Assembly (NCBI GenBank): GCA_964370645.1
Contig: CAYJJS010000038.1
Span: forward strand, 1 to 13,497
Direction: 5' to 3'
Origin: CAMQRS01 sp964370645
GTDB lineage: Bacteria; Bacillota_I; Bacilli_A; Erysipelotrichales; Erysipelotrichaceae
DNA: 13,497 nucleotides
Shown: piece by piece, positions 1 to 6,736 of the stretch
Position numbering within the stretch: position 1 is the stretch's first letter
How the letters are laid out: each line of letters starts with the position of its first letter
Made by a program: the position numbers and the translations under genes
The notes under the pieces: model-generated
Told to the model about the DNA's origin: nothing
What the model saw: the letters and a program-made list of their open reading frames with translations, nothing else
Databases searched by the model: none

Positions 1-100
1 GCTTTTTTTCTTTCTCTATATCTTTGTCTCCTATACATAAGCGTATTTTTTCATTTAGCTCATTATTTTCAATCATTGATAATAATACTTTTGTTTTCAT
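1..100 (-). CDS. 5' end of an unidentified gene downstream of galM (partial)
   Basis: A reading frame starts with ATG at 100 on the minus strand and runs open off the window edge, giving 33 residues that begin MKTKVLLSMIENNELNEK. It has a strong ribosome site (AGGAGGAACA) just before the ATG. Its start overlaps the stop of the mutarotase gene (ATGA overlap), so the two are translationally coupled and belong to one operon. The visible residues are a hydrophilic N-terminus with no diagnostic motif. A galactose-pathway gene such as galactokinase would fit the context, but that is a guess from position only. Confidence 0.7.
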   Translation of the reverse strand, partial: MKTKVLLSMIENNELNEKIRLCIGDKDIEKEKK

Positions 101-1113
101 TGTTCCTCCTGTTTATAAGAAAACTTATATTGTGTTGAATGTTTAATAATTTCATTTGCAAGTACAATTGGCTGTACTTGTTGTGGGTAGTTTATTGCAT
201 TAGGGTAATACTGTGTTTCAAAACAAAAAGAAGATCTAGGCACATAGTGGACACCCTCTTTACCACCTTTTGCATCTAGATAGTTCGCACTATAAAAATG
301 CATACAAGGCATAGTTGTATAAACTTGCATTTGTAGGTTGTTACTTCTCGCACTCGCTACATGACGCAGCCCCTCTCCTACTAATACATAATTATGGTCA
401 TACCCATTTCCATTTTGTAACTGAACATGATCCATTTGTATATCTTGACCGATTTTTTTGAATTGTCTGAAATCAAATGGTGTTCCTTCTACTTTTTGTG
501 GTAGTTTTTGACTCAACCCTTGTACATCCACTTCGCTATACATATCTGCATGAATTTGTATTTCATTATCTAGTGCACTAGTAGATTGATGTCCAGATAG
601 ATTGAAGTAAGAATGATTCGTAATGGAGCAAATAGTATCCATGTCACTTCTATACATTACATCAAAACATAATCTATCTCCTTGCAAAGAATACGTAATA
701 CATACTTCTAAATTACCAGGATACCCCTCCTCCATATGTAGACTAAGCCTTTTAAATGATATTTGATTTTGTGTCTTGCTCGCTTCATACATGACTTTAT
801 CAAAACCAACACTTCCACCATGTAAAGAATTATCTCCATTATTTTGTACAACATGATACGTATTGCCTTGTAATTGAAATACACCTTTTCCAATACGATT
901 TGCTACTCTACCTACACTTGCTCCTACATAGTAATTTTGTGTAATGTACGAATCCACCTTTTCAAATCCAGCAACCACATCCACCTGTGCTTCCTTAACA
1001 AATAATTCTACGATTCTCGCTCCATAATCAATCAGTTTCACTCTTAAAAATTCATTTTCAAGTATATAACTATGAACCTCTTTTCCATCTATGGAATCAA
1101 AATATTGTTTCAT
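97..1113 (-). CDS. galM: Aldose 1-epimerase (galactose mutarotase)
   Basis: This cytoplasmic enzyme interconverts alpha and beta anomers of galactose or glucose at the entry of the Leloir pathway. The 338 residues match the family length of about 340. Visible family motifs are NNGDNSLHGG (residues 91-100), the active-site His in NHSYFNLSG (His167), GYDHNYVL in the second half, and the catalytic Glu of FETQYYPNAIN (Glu299). A good ribosome site (GGAGGGAAGG) directly precedes the ATG. The stop overlaps the start of the next gene downstream, so they are co-transcribed. Upstream there is a TATAAT promoter with an overlapping cre-like site, which suggests CcpA-type catabolite repression. The family call is secure; the exact sugar preferred cannot be read from the sequence. 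Confidence 0.93.
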   Translation of the reverse strand: MKQYFDSIDGKEVHSYILENEFLRVKLIDYGARIVELFVKEAQVDVVAGFEKVDSYITQNYYVGASVGRVANRIGKGVFQLQGNTYHVVQNNGDNSLHGGSVGFDKVMYEASKTQNQISFKRLSLHMEEGYPGNLEVCITYSLQGDRLCFDVMYRSDMDTICSITNHSYFNLSGHQSTSALDNEIQIHADMYSEVDVQGLSQKLPQKVEGTPFDFRQFKKIGQDIQMDHVQLQNGNGYDHNYVLVGEGLRHVASARSNNLQMQVYTTMPCMHFYSANYLDAKGGKEGVHYVPRSSFCFETQYYPNAINYPQQVQPIVLANEIIKHSTQYKFSYKQEEQ

Positions 1114-1143
1114 CCTTCCCTCCTATTTGTACGTTATAAATAT

Positions 1144-1172
1144 ATTATATACAAAAATGGAAGCGTTTTCTA
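1144..1172 (-). promoter_or_regulatory. galM promoter with overlapping cre-like operator
   Basis: On the minus strand, TAGAAA (1172-1167) and TATAAT (1149-1144) are separated by 17 bases, a plausible -35/-10 pair for galM. The stretch TAGAAAACGCTTCCA (1172-1158) fits the cre consensus WTGNAANCGNWNNCW except at its second position, and it covers the -35 box. A CcpA-type protein bound there would block transcription when glucose is present. The match is by eye. Confidence 0.55.
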
Positions 1173-1235
1173 TAACGTTCGTTAGTTGGTTTCTTTGATT
1201 TTTTTTGATTTCTAGCATTTTATTGTGTTTATACT

Positions 1236-1274
1236 AAAAAAACATATACAAAGATGAATATCTATTATATATGT
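1236..1274 (-). terminator. Weak intrinsic terminator after the first hxlR gene
   Basis: Downstream of the regulator's stop, the minus strand reads ACATATA, a 19-base loop, TATATGT and then a run of seven T (1242-1236). The stem is short and AT-only and the loop is long, so termination may be inefficient and could let transcripts run into galM. Confidence 0.4.
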
Positions 1275-1283
1275 CTCTATATT

Positions 1284-1631
1284 TCACAAACATTGTGGAT
1301 TTACAATCTCAAATCTATCCTCTTTGTTTTGTTCACCCCATTCACACATCATTTCAAGGATTGGAAAGAGTGTCTTTCCTTTTTCACTTACTGAATATTC
1401 AACACGCGGTGGAATTTCACTATATGCCTGTCTAGTAATCAAACCATCTGCCTCAAGCTCTCTTAATTGATTGGTCAGTGTTTTTTGAGAAACTTGTGTT
1501 ACGGAAGCCATTAAATCCTTAAATCGCATAGTGCCCTCTTCAATAAGCATGTATAAAATGATTGGCTTACATTTCCCACCAATCATTTTAAGCGTTATTT
1601 CAATTTCTGAATTCACAAGAATTTTTTCCAT
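1284..1631 (-). CDS. HxlR-family winged-helix transcription regulator
   Basis: A 115-residue MarR/HxlR-type regulator. The family signature is clear: NSEIEITLKMIGGKCKP near the N-terminus, SQKTLTNQLRELEADGLI (the recognition helix and turn), then PPRVEYSVSEKG (the wing). The single conserved Cys in GGKCKP lies where several HxlR proteins sense electrophiles or oxidants, but sensing here is inferred. The gene is divergent from a short-chain dehydrogenase, the typical layout in which the regulator controls its neighbour. It is about 60% identical by eye to the second HxlR protein at 3820-4200. The ribosome site (GGAAGG) lies a rather long 11 bases before the ATG; no better start is visible. Confidence 0.88.
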   Translation of the reverse strand: MEKILVNSEIEITLKMIGGKCKPIILYMLIEEGTMRFKDLMASVTQVSQKTLTNQLRELEADGLITRQAYSEIPPRVEYSVSEKGKTLFPILEMMCEWGEQNKEDRFEIVNPQCL

Positions 1632-1676
1632 ATTAATAGTTACCTTCCTTTCCCTTAGCGAAAAAAATGTGCGTTA

Positions 1677-1740
1677 TTGACTAATTTACCATTTACAATA
1701 TAATAAAATCATCTATTACAGTATCTTATACTATAATAGT
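1677..1740 (+). promoter_or_regulatory. Promoter of the short-chain dehydrogenase with overlapping dyads
   Basis: TTGACT (1677-1682), 16 bases, then TATAAT (1699-1704) is a near-consensus promoter facing the dehydrogenase. Just downstream are two adjoining dyads, AGTAT-CTT-ATACT (1720-1732) and ACTAT-A-ATAGT (1730-1740). Dyads after a -10 box are where a repressor would sit, and the divergent HxlR protein is the natural candidate. The half-site TACAGTA at the left edge also occurs in the palindrome before the permease gene. Confidence 0.6.
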
Positions 1741-1771
1741 AAAATTATCAATTGAAATAAGGAGAAACATT

Positions 1772-2494
1772 ATGAAAAAATTAGTTGTGATAACAGGAGC
1801 AAGTTCTGGCTTTGGTAAAGCCTTAGCTTTGACATTTAATAAAGCAGGTTACCCACTTTTATTACTTGCAAGAAGATTAGAAAAACTAAATGCACTAGAC
1901 TTAGACAATACAATTTGTGAAAAGGTAGATGTAACAGATAAAGAAGCTTTTGAAAGAGCAATAAGAAAAGCTGAAGAGATTTATGGTAAGACGGATTTAA
2001 TTATAAACAATGCAGGTATAATGTTACTGGGCAATTTAGAAACTCAAGATCCAAAAGAATGGCAAGATATGTTAAATGTGAATGTAATGGGAGTTATGAA
2101 TGGTATGCAGATTGTTATGAATGATATGAAAGATAGACAGTGTGGAACAATCATAAATATATCTTCCATTGCCGGTGTTAAACCATTTGGAAATCATGCA
2201 GCATATTGCGCAAGTAAATATGGTGTTGTTGGTCTATCTGAAGTTGCAAGAGGGGAGTTATCACCATACAATGTTAGAGTTATGAGAATTTGCCCAGGAG
2301 CCGTCGCAACGGAATTACTAAGCCATACTACAAGTGAAGTGATTAAAAGTGGGTATAATAAATGGAAAGAAGCGACCGGTGTCGGTGCAATTAGCGTAGA
2401 GGATGTAGCAAAAACCATTCTATTCGCTTACGAATTACCACAAGGTGTCAATCTAAGAGAAATTCAAATTGCTGATACGAAGCAAGATGCATAA
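1772..2494 (+). CDS. Short-chain dehydrogenase/reductase (classical SDR)
   Basis: A 240-residue NAD(P)-dependent oxidoreductase with a Rossmann fold, cytoplasmic. It has every classical SDR motif: TGASSGFG (residues 8-15) for the cofactor, LARRLEKL with Arg residues that favour NADPH, INNAG (78-82), catalytic Ser in NISSIAG (about 131-132), and Tyr145/Lys149 in YCASKYG. It resembles the YdfG-like serine/3-hydroxy acid dehydrogenase subgroup, but the substrate cannot be assigned. A good ribosome site (AAGGAG) precedes the ATG. It is divergent from an HxlR regulator, a common arrangement for stress-induced reductases, so induction by reactive aldehydes or quinones is a reasonable inference. Confidence 0.92.
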   Translation: MKKLVVITGASSGFGKALALTFNKAGYPLLLLARRLEKLNALDLDNTICEKVDVTDKEAFERAIRKAEEIYGKTDLIINNAGIMLLGNLETQDPKEWQDMLNVNVMGVMNGMQIVMNDMKDRQCGTIINISSIAGVKPFGNHAAYCASKYGVVGLSEVARGELSPYNVRVMRICPGAVATELLSHTTSEVIKSGYNKWKEATGVGAISVEDVAKTILFAYELPQGVNLREIQIADTKQDA

Positions 2495-2520
2495 AATTGA
2501 CCAATCTATTACTATACAAA

Positions 2521-2557
2521 CAAAACACTGAGGAAAATCTCCTCAGTATTTTTGTTT
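2521..2557. terminator. Bidirectional terminator between SDR and permease genes
   Basis: ACTGAGG (2527-2533) pairs with CCTCAGT (2541-2547) around a 7-base loop. The stem is flanked by an A-rich run on the left and TATTTTTGTTT on the right, so it can end both the plus-strand dehydrogenase transcript and the minus-strand permease transcript arriving from the right. Confidence 0.8.
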
Positions 2558-2594
2558 ACGTACAAATGTACCTTCAATTTTTATCTATTCTTTA

Positions 2595-3653
2595 TTAAAT
2601 AATAAATGGCGATATAAAATTGAAGATATATGCAATGATTATGATTAATACACTTAAATATCCTGCAAGTTTTATTAGTGTTTTTTTGTTTAGTGCCGTA
2701 CCTAACATTATAAATGATGGAATTGATACTACAGCAGAGGACATAACAAACGCTAATGCACTACCTAACCCTGCCCCTGCATCCACTAAAGTCTTTGCAA
2801 TAGGAATTAAAGCAACATCATCTGCATAAATAGGAATACCAACCATTGTAGCAAGTACAGGGGCAAATATATTAGAACCCCCTAATAAGTTTTGAATCAA
2901 TGTATCAGGAACTAAACCATAAATAAAAGAACCAATACCTATTCCTATTACAATAAATTTAAAGGTGCGTTTCATAATTGAAAATGCTTCATTTATAGAA
3001 TATTTCACTGGATTTAATTTCGCATCAATCGTAATGTTTTCCGCGTTTCCACAACTACTTGTAGATGACTCATTTACCTCACTTCCTCCACAACAACTTG
3101 TAGAAGGTTTACTCACTTCAGCACTTCCACAACAAGTGCTTTCTACTTTAACTTGCTTAATTTTTCTTTGCGCCAGTACACTTTCATTGAACAAATCACT
3201 GTCCTTTGCCCTTGATATCATAGTACCAACTATTACACCAGCTAATACTCCTAAAATAACATAAACAATCGCAACAGGTATACCAAACTCGGTTAAAAGC
3301 AAGATTAACGATGCCTCCTGTACCATCGGTGAAGTGACTAAGAAAACAAACAATGCTCCTGTAGGTACACCAAGTGCTGCGAACGAAACAAATACTGGGA
3401 TAGTGCTACAAGAACAAAATGGTGATACAATCCCTAGAAATGCCATACCCAAATATATAATCCATTTGGGCTTTTTTTGTAATTTTTCTGCGAAATCATC
3501 GCCTAAAAATCTCACTCGAATGAAAGTGAATATAGTCAATCCTGCCAAAAGTATTATACTTAAATATGCAATTTCAAACAGAAAAAACGATATCACTCTT
3601 GAAATGTTTTCTGTTAATCCCCAATCAATAAATAATCCATAAAGAAAATCCAT
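2595..3653 (-). CDS. ArsP/YraQ-type (DUF318) permease with Cys repeats
   Basis: A 352-residue integral membrane protein of the COG0701 permease family, which includes ArsP, an exporter of trivalent organoarsenicals. There are about four hydrophobic helices, a cytosolic loop (about residues 148-225), then about four more. The first half has the family core GIVSPFCSCSTIPVF with Cys80 and Cys82, followed by TSPMVQEAS; the second half has the matching GIPIYADDVALIP. The loop holds three 13-residue repeats containing CCG, CCG and SCG (Cys175, 188 and 201). Cys-rich loops suggest capture of a soft metal or metalloid. A strong ribosome site (CAGGAGGTAATAGT) fixes the start. It has its own promoter-proximal palindrome, and the terminator of the upstream HxlR gene separates the two transcripts. 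The substrate is not established; arsenic is the leading guess. Confidence 0.85.
   Translation of the reverse strand: MDFLYGLFIDWGLTENISRVISFFLFEIAYLSIILLAGLTIFTFIRVRFLGDDFAEKLQKKPKWIIYLGMAFLGIVSPFCSCSTIPVFVSFAALGVPTGALFVFLVTSPMVQEASLILLLTEFGIPVAIVYVILGVLAGVIVGTMISRAKDSDLFNESVLAQRKIKQVKVESTCCGSAEVSKPSTSCCGGSEVNESSTSSCGNAENITIDAKLNPVKYSINEAFSIMKRTFKFIVIGIGIGSFIYGLVPDTLIQNLLGGSNIFAPVLATMVGIPIYADDVALIPIAKTLVDAGAGLGSALAFVMSSAVVSIPSFIMLGTALNKKTLIKLAGYLSVLIIIIAYIFNFISPFII
3040..3140 (-). repeat. Three in-frame 39-bp repeats encoding Cys motifs
   Basis: Within the permease gene, three units of 13 codons follow each other: ESTCCGSAEVSKP, STSCCGGSEVNES and STSSCGNAE. The second Cys of each unit is exactly 13 residues from the next (175, 188, 201). 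Units differ by point changes, so the array is older than a recent slippage event. Boundaries are approximate. Confidence 0.75.
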
Positions 3654-3667
3654 ACTATTACCTCCTG

Positions 3668-3691
3668 TAACTGTATTTTTTTATACAGTAA
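3668..3691 (-). promoter_or_regulatory. Palindromic operator over the permease -10 region
   Basis: TAACTGTAT and ATACAGTAA form an inverted repeat around six T (8 of 9 positions symmetric). On the minus strand it contains TATAAA (3685-3680), a likely -10 box, and it ends shortly before the permease ribosome site. Binding here would repress the permease. The half-site TACAGTA is shared with the dyads before the dehydrogenase gene, which points to one of the two HxlR proteins. Confidence 0.55.
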
Positions 3692-3774
3692 TCTTTACCG
3701 TTCAATAATAATGGTCCATTAAAAAGAAAACAAGTACGCACATTTATTTCACTAAGTGTAATTTAGGTAACTAC

Positions 3775-3811
3775 AAAAAAGGTTTATGTAGCCATTTAGC
3801 CACATAAACCT
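3775..3811 (-). terminator. Intrinsic terminator after the second hxlR gene
   Basis: GGTTTATGT (3781-3789) pairs with ACATAAACC (3802-3810). The minus-strand transcript then meets six T (3780-3775). It lies just after the regulator's stop and closes that transcript before the permease promoter. Confidence 0.85.
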
Positions 3812-3819
3812 AAACATTT

Positions 3820-4200
3820 CTAATCTTCACAATCACAACGATTTGCACAAAGACCACTAATATCATTAATAACTTCGTATTTTTCATTGTTGTGATCATT
3901 TCCCCAAATACACATTAAGTCTAAAATCTTAGTAAGTGAAGCACCTTCTTCTGTAATAGAATATTCTACTTTTGGTGGAATCGTATCATACGATTTTCTA
4001 GAAATTAAGCCATCTGCTTCCAACTCTCTAAGTTGATTGGTAAGTGTTTTTTGTGAGATTGTTGTTATATATCGAAGCAGTTCATTGAATCTTTTTTTTC
4101 CATCTTTTATCAAGATATATAAAATTAATGGTTTACATTTTCCACCAATCATATCCAATGTAATCTCAATTTCTGAGTTAATTCTTATTTTATTTTCCAT
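3820..4200 (-). CDS. HxlR-family regulator with a Cys-bearing C-terminal tail
   Basis: A 126-residue winged-helix regulator, a close paralogue of the one at 1284-1631. It shares the SQKTLTNQLRELEADGLI helix, PPKVEYSITEEG wing and the conserved GGKCKP Cys. It is longer by a tail, GLCANRCDCED, with three Cys (118, 122, 124) that its paralogue lacks. Such a tail could bind a metal or metalloid or act as a thiol sensor; no function is proven. The gene follows the nicotinate phosphoribosyltransferase gene by 37 bases and precedes the permease gene, which it may control. A clear ribosome site (AAAGGAG) precedes the ATG, and a perfect inverted repeat lies directly upstream of it, possibly for autoregulation. 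Confidence 0.88.
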   Translation of the reverse strand: MENKIRINSEIEITLDMIGGKCKPLILYILIKDGKKRFNELLRYITTISQKTLTNQLRELEADGLISRKSYDTIPPKVEYSITEEGASLTKILDLMCIWGNDHNNEKYEVINDISGLCANRCDCED

Positions 4201-4212
4201 TCCATTCTCCTT

Positions 4213-4234
4213 TCGAATATTAGATTGTATTCGA
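4213..4234. promoter_or_regulatory. Perfect inverted repeat before the second hxlR gene
   Basis: TCGAATA (4213-4219) and TATTCGA (4228-4234) are perfect inverted copies with an 8-base spacer. The repeat ends right at the ribosome site of the HxlR gene. It could be an autoregulatory operator or an RNA hairpin in the intergenic part of the message. No T-run follows, so it is not a normal terminator. Confidence 0.5.
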
Positions 4235-4237
4235 CTA

Positions 4238-5722
4238 CTAATTTTTTTTAGAGCGTATCTTATCTAACATTGATAATTTTAAATCCAAGATTTTTTTTGA
4301 TACATCTACATAATATGTTTGTGGGTATTCAAATCGGAATATTTCATCCCATAATTTATCCAATTCTTTTTTAGAATATATTTTAATTTCTTCGATAAGA
4401 GGACATTTATATACTAGTTTTCCATCAATGAACACGGGTATATGTAAGTTCTCTAAATGGTATGTCCCTTTTTCAAACGTTTTATGTTTCCAAATATTTT
4501 CTGGATGATAAATTGTCAGATCCTGTTCTTCACTGATTTTTTCATCATGTAAAGTCATAATATCTCCCATTGCTTTACCACTTTGCTTGTCCACGATACG
4601 ATATAAATTTTTATAACCTGGATTTGTCATTTTTTCAATATTTTCACTAACTTTAATCTTTGGAATATGTGTTCCATTTTCTACAATCGAACTTAATTTA
4701 TACACCCCTCCAAAAACTGGCGTGCTTTTACTGCATATTAAATTTTCACCAACTCCAAAAGAATCGATTTTAGCCCCTTGTTCAATTAAAGATTTGATAA
4801 TGTATTCGTCAAAAGAGTTACTTGCTACAATTTGACACTCTTCCATTCCTACTTGATCTAATGCAATACGTATCTTCTTAGATAAGTATGCAATATCTCC
4901 ACTATCAATTCGCACCGACAATAATTTTTTTCCATTTGGAATTAAATACTCTTTTGCAACTTTAATGGCATTAATAATACCACTATGTAAAGTATCATAA
5001 GTATCTATCAATAAAGAACAACTATCAGGATATGCTTTGGCATACGTTAAAAATGCTTCATATTCACTGGCAAAACTTTGCACATAAGAATGTGCCATTG
5101 TTCCAATCACAGGTATATTAAAATCTCTTCCAGCAGATGTAGTTGCACTTGCATGTACTCCCCCAATATAGGCTGCTCGTGAGCCAAAACTTGCTGCATC
5201 GAAGTTATGTGCTCTACGTGCTCCAAACTCCAACACATTCCTTCCCTGTGCACTACGAACCACACGATTGGCTTTTGTAGCAATTAGACTTTGGTGATTA
5301 ATAGCTAACAGTAAGGCTGTCTCAATAATTTGTGCTTCAATGATTTTTGCCTTTACTTTAATCAAAGGTTCATTTGGAAAGACAGGTGTACCTTCTTTCA
5401 CAGAATAAATATCTCCTGTGAATATAAAATGACGTAGATAATCAAGATACTCCTCACTAAACTTATTTTGTTTACGAAGATAAGTAATATCCTCATCACT
5501 AAAACTCAAATTTTGAATATATCCAATCAACTGTTCCAATCCAGCGAAAATTGCAAAACCACCTGCATCAGGATTTTTTCTATAGAACATATCAAAAGTT
5601 ACTATTTGCTCTTTACGCCCCGTTTCAAAATACACTTGACCCATAGTTAATTCATAGAAATCTAAGCATAAGCTTAAATTTCTCATATCTCTAAAATCAT
5701 ACATTAAATCATAATTTTTCAT
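4238..5722 (-). CDS. pncB: Nicotinate phosphoribosyltransferase
   Basis: This cytoplasmic enzyme joins nicotinate to PRPP, giving nicotinate mononucleotide, the committed step of the Preiss-Handler NAD salvage route. The 494 residues fit the longer PncB class of Gram-positive bacteria. Visible family blocks are DFYELTMGQVYFETGR near the N-terminus, EFGARRAHNFDAA, LIDTYDTLHSGI, VRIDSGDIAYLSKKIR and ASNSFDEY...DSFGVGENL. It follows the nicotinamidase gene by only four bases and lacks a strong ribosome site of its own (GGGGTAAATAAATG), so it is probably translated by coupling. The pair converts nicotinamide to nicotinate to NaMN. Confidence 0.94.
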   Translation of the reverse strand: MKNYDLMYDFRDMRNLSLCLDFYELTMGQVYFETGRKEQIVTFDMFYRKNPDAGGFAIFAGLEQLIGYIQNLSFSDEDITYLRKQNKFSEEYLDYLRHFIFTGDIYSVKEGTPVFPNEPLIKVKAKIIEAQIIETALLLAINHQSLIATKANRVVRSAQGRNVLEFGARRAHNFDAASFGSRAAYIGGVHASATTSAGRDFNIPVIGTMAHSYVQSFASEYEAFLTYAKAYPDSCSLLIDTYDTLHSGIINAIKVAKEYLIPNGKKLLSVRIDSGDIAYLSKKIRIALDQVGMEECQIVASNSFDEYIIKSLIEQGAKIDSFGVGENLICSKSTPVFGGVYKLSSIVENGTHIPKIKVSENIEKMTNPGYKNLYRIVDKQSGKAMGDIMTLHDEKISEEQDLTIYHPENIWKHKTFEKGTYHLENLHIPVFIDGKLVYKCPLIEEIKIYSKKELDKLWDEIFRFEYPQTYYVDVSKKILDLKLSMLDKIRSKKN

Positions 5723-5726
5723 TTAT

Positions 5727-6338
5727 TTACCCCAACTCTACTACATGAATTCCATTCATTATCATCATATCACTAGCTCTTTCATTCCACTTCATTGCAT
5801 CATGCACACCTTCTATATGATAAGTTTCTATCATATTAATTGGAACAATCACTCTTTGATGGTATATATCGTGTTCGTGAATGTATGCTTGTAATGATAA
5901 CGCAAATTGTAAAATACAAAGATCACTGCAACAGCCAACCACCACAATATCTTCATAGGCGTGCATCTGCTCTTCTATAAATCCCTTTACTTGCTTTGAC
6001 ATATATGCATTTGTACTATTTTTATATAATTTTATTTTTGCATAAGGTAGCAGCTCATCAATTACTTCACTTTCACTTGTGTGTTTTACACAATGCAAAG
6101 GAAAACTATCAAACTCTTTGCAACTCAAATCATGTGCATCACAAATAAAAACGGATGGTTTACAAATTTCCACAAGCTTTTGAATATCCTCTACGATATG
6201 TAATATTGAAGGATCACTCAGTGCTCCTTCTTTTGTGAAACCATTGATCATATCCACTACAAACACGACTGGTTTTTGTAACTCAGAAATTTTCATCCCT
6301 GCTATTTTTGTAATGTAATTACACGATACTTTTGCCAT
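5727..6338 (-). CDS. pncA: Nicotinamidase (cysteine hydrolase, isochorismatase fold)
   Basis: It deamidates nicotinamide to nicotinate, feeding the adjacent phosphoribosyltransferase. The 203 residues show the cysteine hydrolase fold: the catalytic Asp in FVVDMINGF (Asp29), the catalytic Lys in KLYKNSTNAY (Lys106) and the nucleophile Cys in GCCSDLCILQFAL (Cys141). ICDAHD and SFPLHC supply likely metal-site residues (Asp67, His69, His82). The start at 6338 has a GAGGTG ribosome site. A second Met (residue 15) is possible, but the spacing favours the first. The coupling to pncB strongly supports nicotinamide as the substrate over other isochorismatase-like amides. Confidence 0.9.
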   Translation of the reverse strand: MAKVSCNYITKIAGMKISELQKPVVFVVDMINGFTKEGALSDPSILHIVEDIQKLVEICKPSVFICDAHDLSCKEFDSFPLHCVKHTSESEVIDELLPYAKIKLYKNSTNAYMSKQVKGFIEEQMHAYEDIVVVGCCSDLCILQFALSLQAYIHEHDIYHQRVIVPINMIETYHIEGVHDAMKWNERASDMMIMNGIHVVELG

Positions 6339-6358
6339 ATAAACACCTCATTTAATAT

Positions 6359-6364
6359 ATTATA
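6359..6364 (-). promoter_or_regulatory. -10 box for the pncA-pncB operon
   Basis: TATAAT on the minus strand lies just before the nicotinamidase ribosome site. The -35 region at normal spacing is only T-rich and lies in the T-run of the tRNA terminator, so the promoter may be weak or helped by read-through from tRNA-His. Confidence 0.4.
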
Positions 6365-6376
6365 CAATGTTTCTAT

Positions 6377-6400
6377 AAAAAAAAGGAGAAAGTTCTCCTT
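6377..6400 (-). terminator. Terminator of tRNA-His
   Basis: AAGGAGAA and TTCTCCTT pair around a 2-base loop (6383-6390 with 6393-6400) and the minus-strand RNA ends in a long T-run (6384-6377). It starts 11 bases after the tRNA 3' end. Confidence 0.85.
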
Positions 6401-6411
6401 AATTACTTAAA

Positions 6412-6488
6412 TGGGGCGACTGATGGGACTCGAACCCACGAATGACTGGACCACAACCAGCTGTGTTAACCACTTCACCACAATCGCC
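6412..6488 (-). tRNA. tRNA-His (GTG anticodon)
   Basis: The minus strand folds as a full cloverleaf. The acceptor stem GCGATTG pairs with CAGTCGC, with the extra 5' G (position -1) opposite C73 that marks tRNA-His. The anticodon loop is TTGTGGT inside CTGG...CCAG, giving anticodon GTG. The T-arm has GGGTTCGAGTCCC. The 3' CCA is encoded (6414-6412). Confidence 0.97.
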
Positions 6489-6508
6489 ATATTTCGTAAG
6501 CAATAATG

Positions 6509-6537
6509 ATTATATAACACATCATGCTATTTGTAAA
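6509..6537 (-). promoter_or_regulatory. Promoter of tRNA-His
   Basis: On the minus strand TTTACA (6537-6532), 17 bases, TATAAT (6514-6509) is a near-consensus promoter about 20 bases before the tRNA. The left end of the IS30 element lies 36 bases upstream of the -35 box, so the promoter core is intact. Confidence 0.8.
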
Positions 6538-6573
6538 TAGGTAATTGATTTTTTTTAATAAAATCAAAAAAGT

Positions 6574-6605
6574 CCTAAAGTGAAAAAGTAAATTCCACTT
6601 CTAAA
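6574..6605 (+). repeat. Left terminal inverted repeat of the IS30 element
   Basis: The 32 bases starting CCTAAAGTGAAAAAG and ending CCACTTCTAAA are an exact reverse complement of 8249-8280. Confidence 0.92.
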
Positions 6606-6611
6606 CAGTCA

Positions 6612-6670
6612 AAGTGGAATTTAGTCTTATACAAGTTTCCACTTGAGAAAATGTACGACTAAATTCCATT
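6612..6670. repeat. Subterminal repeats, left end of the IS
   Basis: AAGTGGAATTTAGTC (6612-6626) and its inverted relative GACTAAATTCCATT (6657-6670) lie just inside the left end. Matching copies occur at 8048-8062 and 8221-8234, and the core is also in the terminal repeats. Transposase binding sites are the likely role. Confidence 0.6.
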
Positions 6671-6736
6671 ATTTTCCAGTTCATTTTATAATTAAAATGT
6701 GTGGCAGAACAGAGATATGTAAAAGGAGGACATATC

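Noticed and set aside
708..893. Second frame inside the mutarotase gene
   Set aside because: Overlaps a confident gene on the same strand and has no family resemblance.
2194..2418. Open frame antisense to the short-chain dehydrogenase
   Set aside because: It lies wholly within a gene with complete family motifs; the antisense protein has no recognisable features.
3040..3140. CRISPR-like short repeats
   Set aside because: The units are adjacent, in frame, and encode a Cys-containing loop within a membrane protein; there are no spacers.
2620..3642. Three plus-strand open frames opposite the permease gene
   Set aside because: They are shadows of a well-supported membrane protein gene; their products are low-complexity and have no ribosome sites.
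6412..6488. tRNA-His as the attachment site of a genomic island
   Set aside because: No integrase gene and no repeated tRNA 3' end are in the window; the IS30 element lies upstream of the tRNA promoter, not at the tRNA 3' end.
6701..6736. GTG start for the transposase, 12 codons earlier
   Set aside because: The strong AAAAGGAGGA site serves the ATG at 6737, and the extra residues are the ribosome-site bases read as codons.
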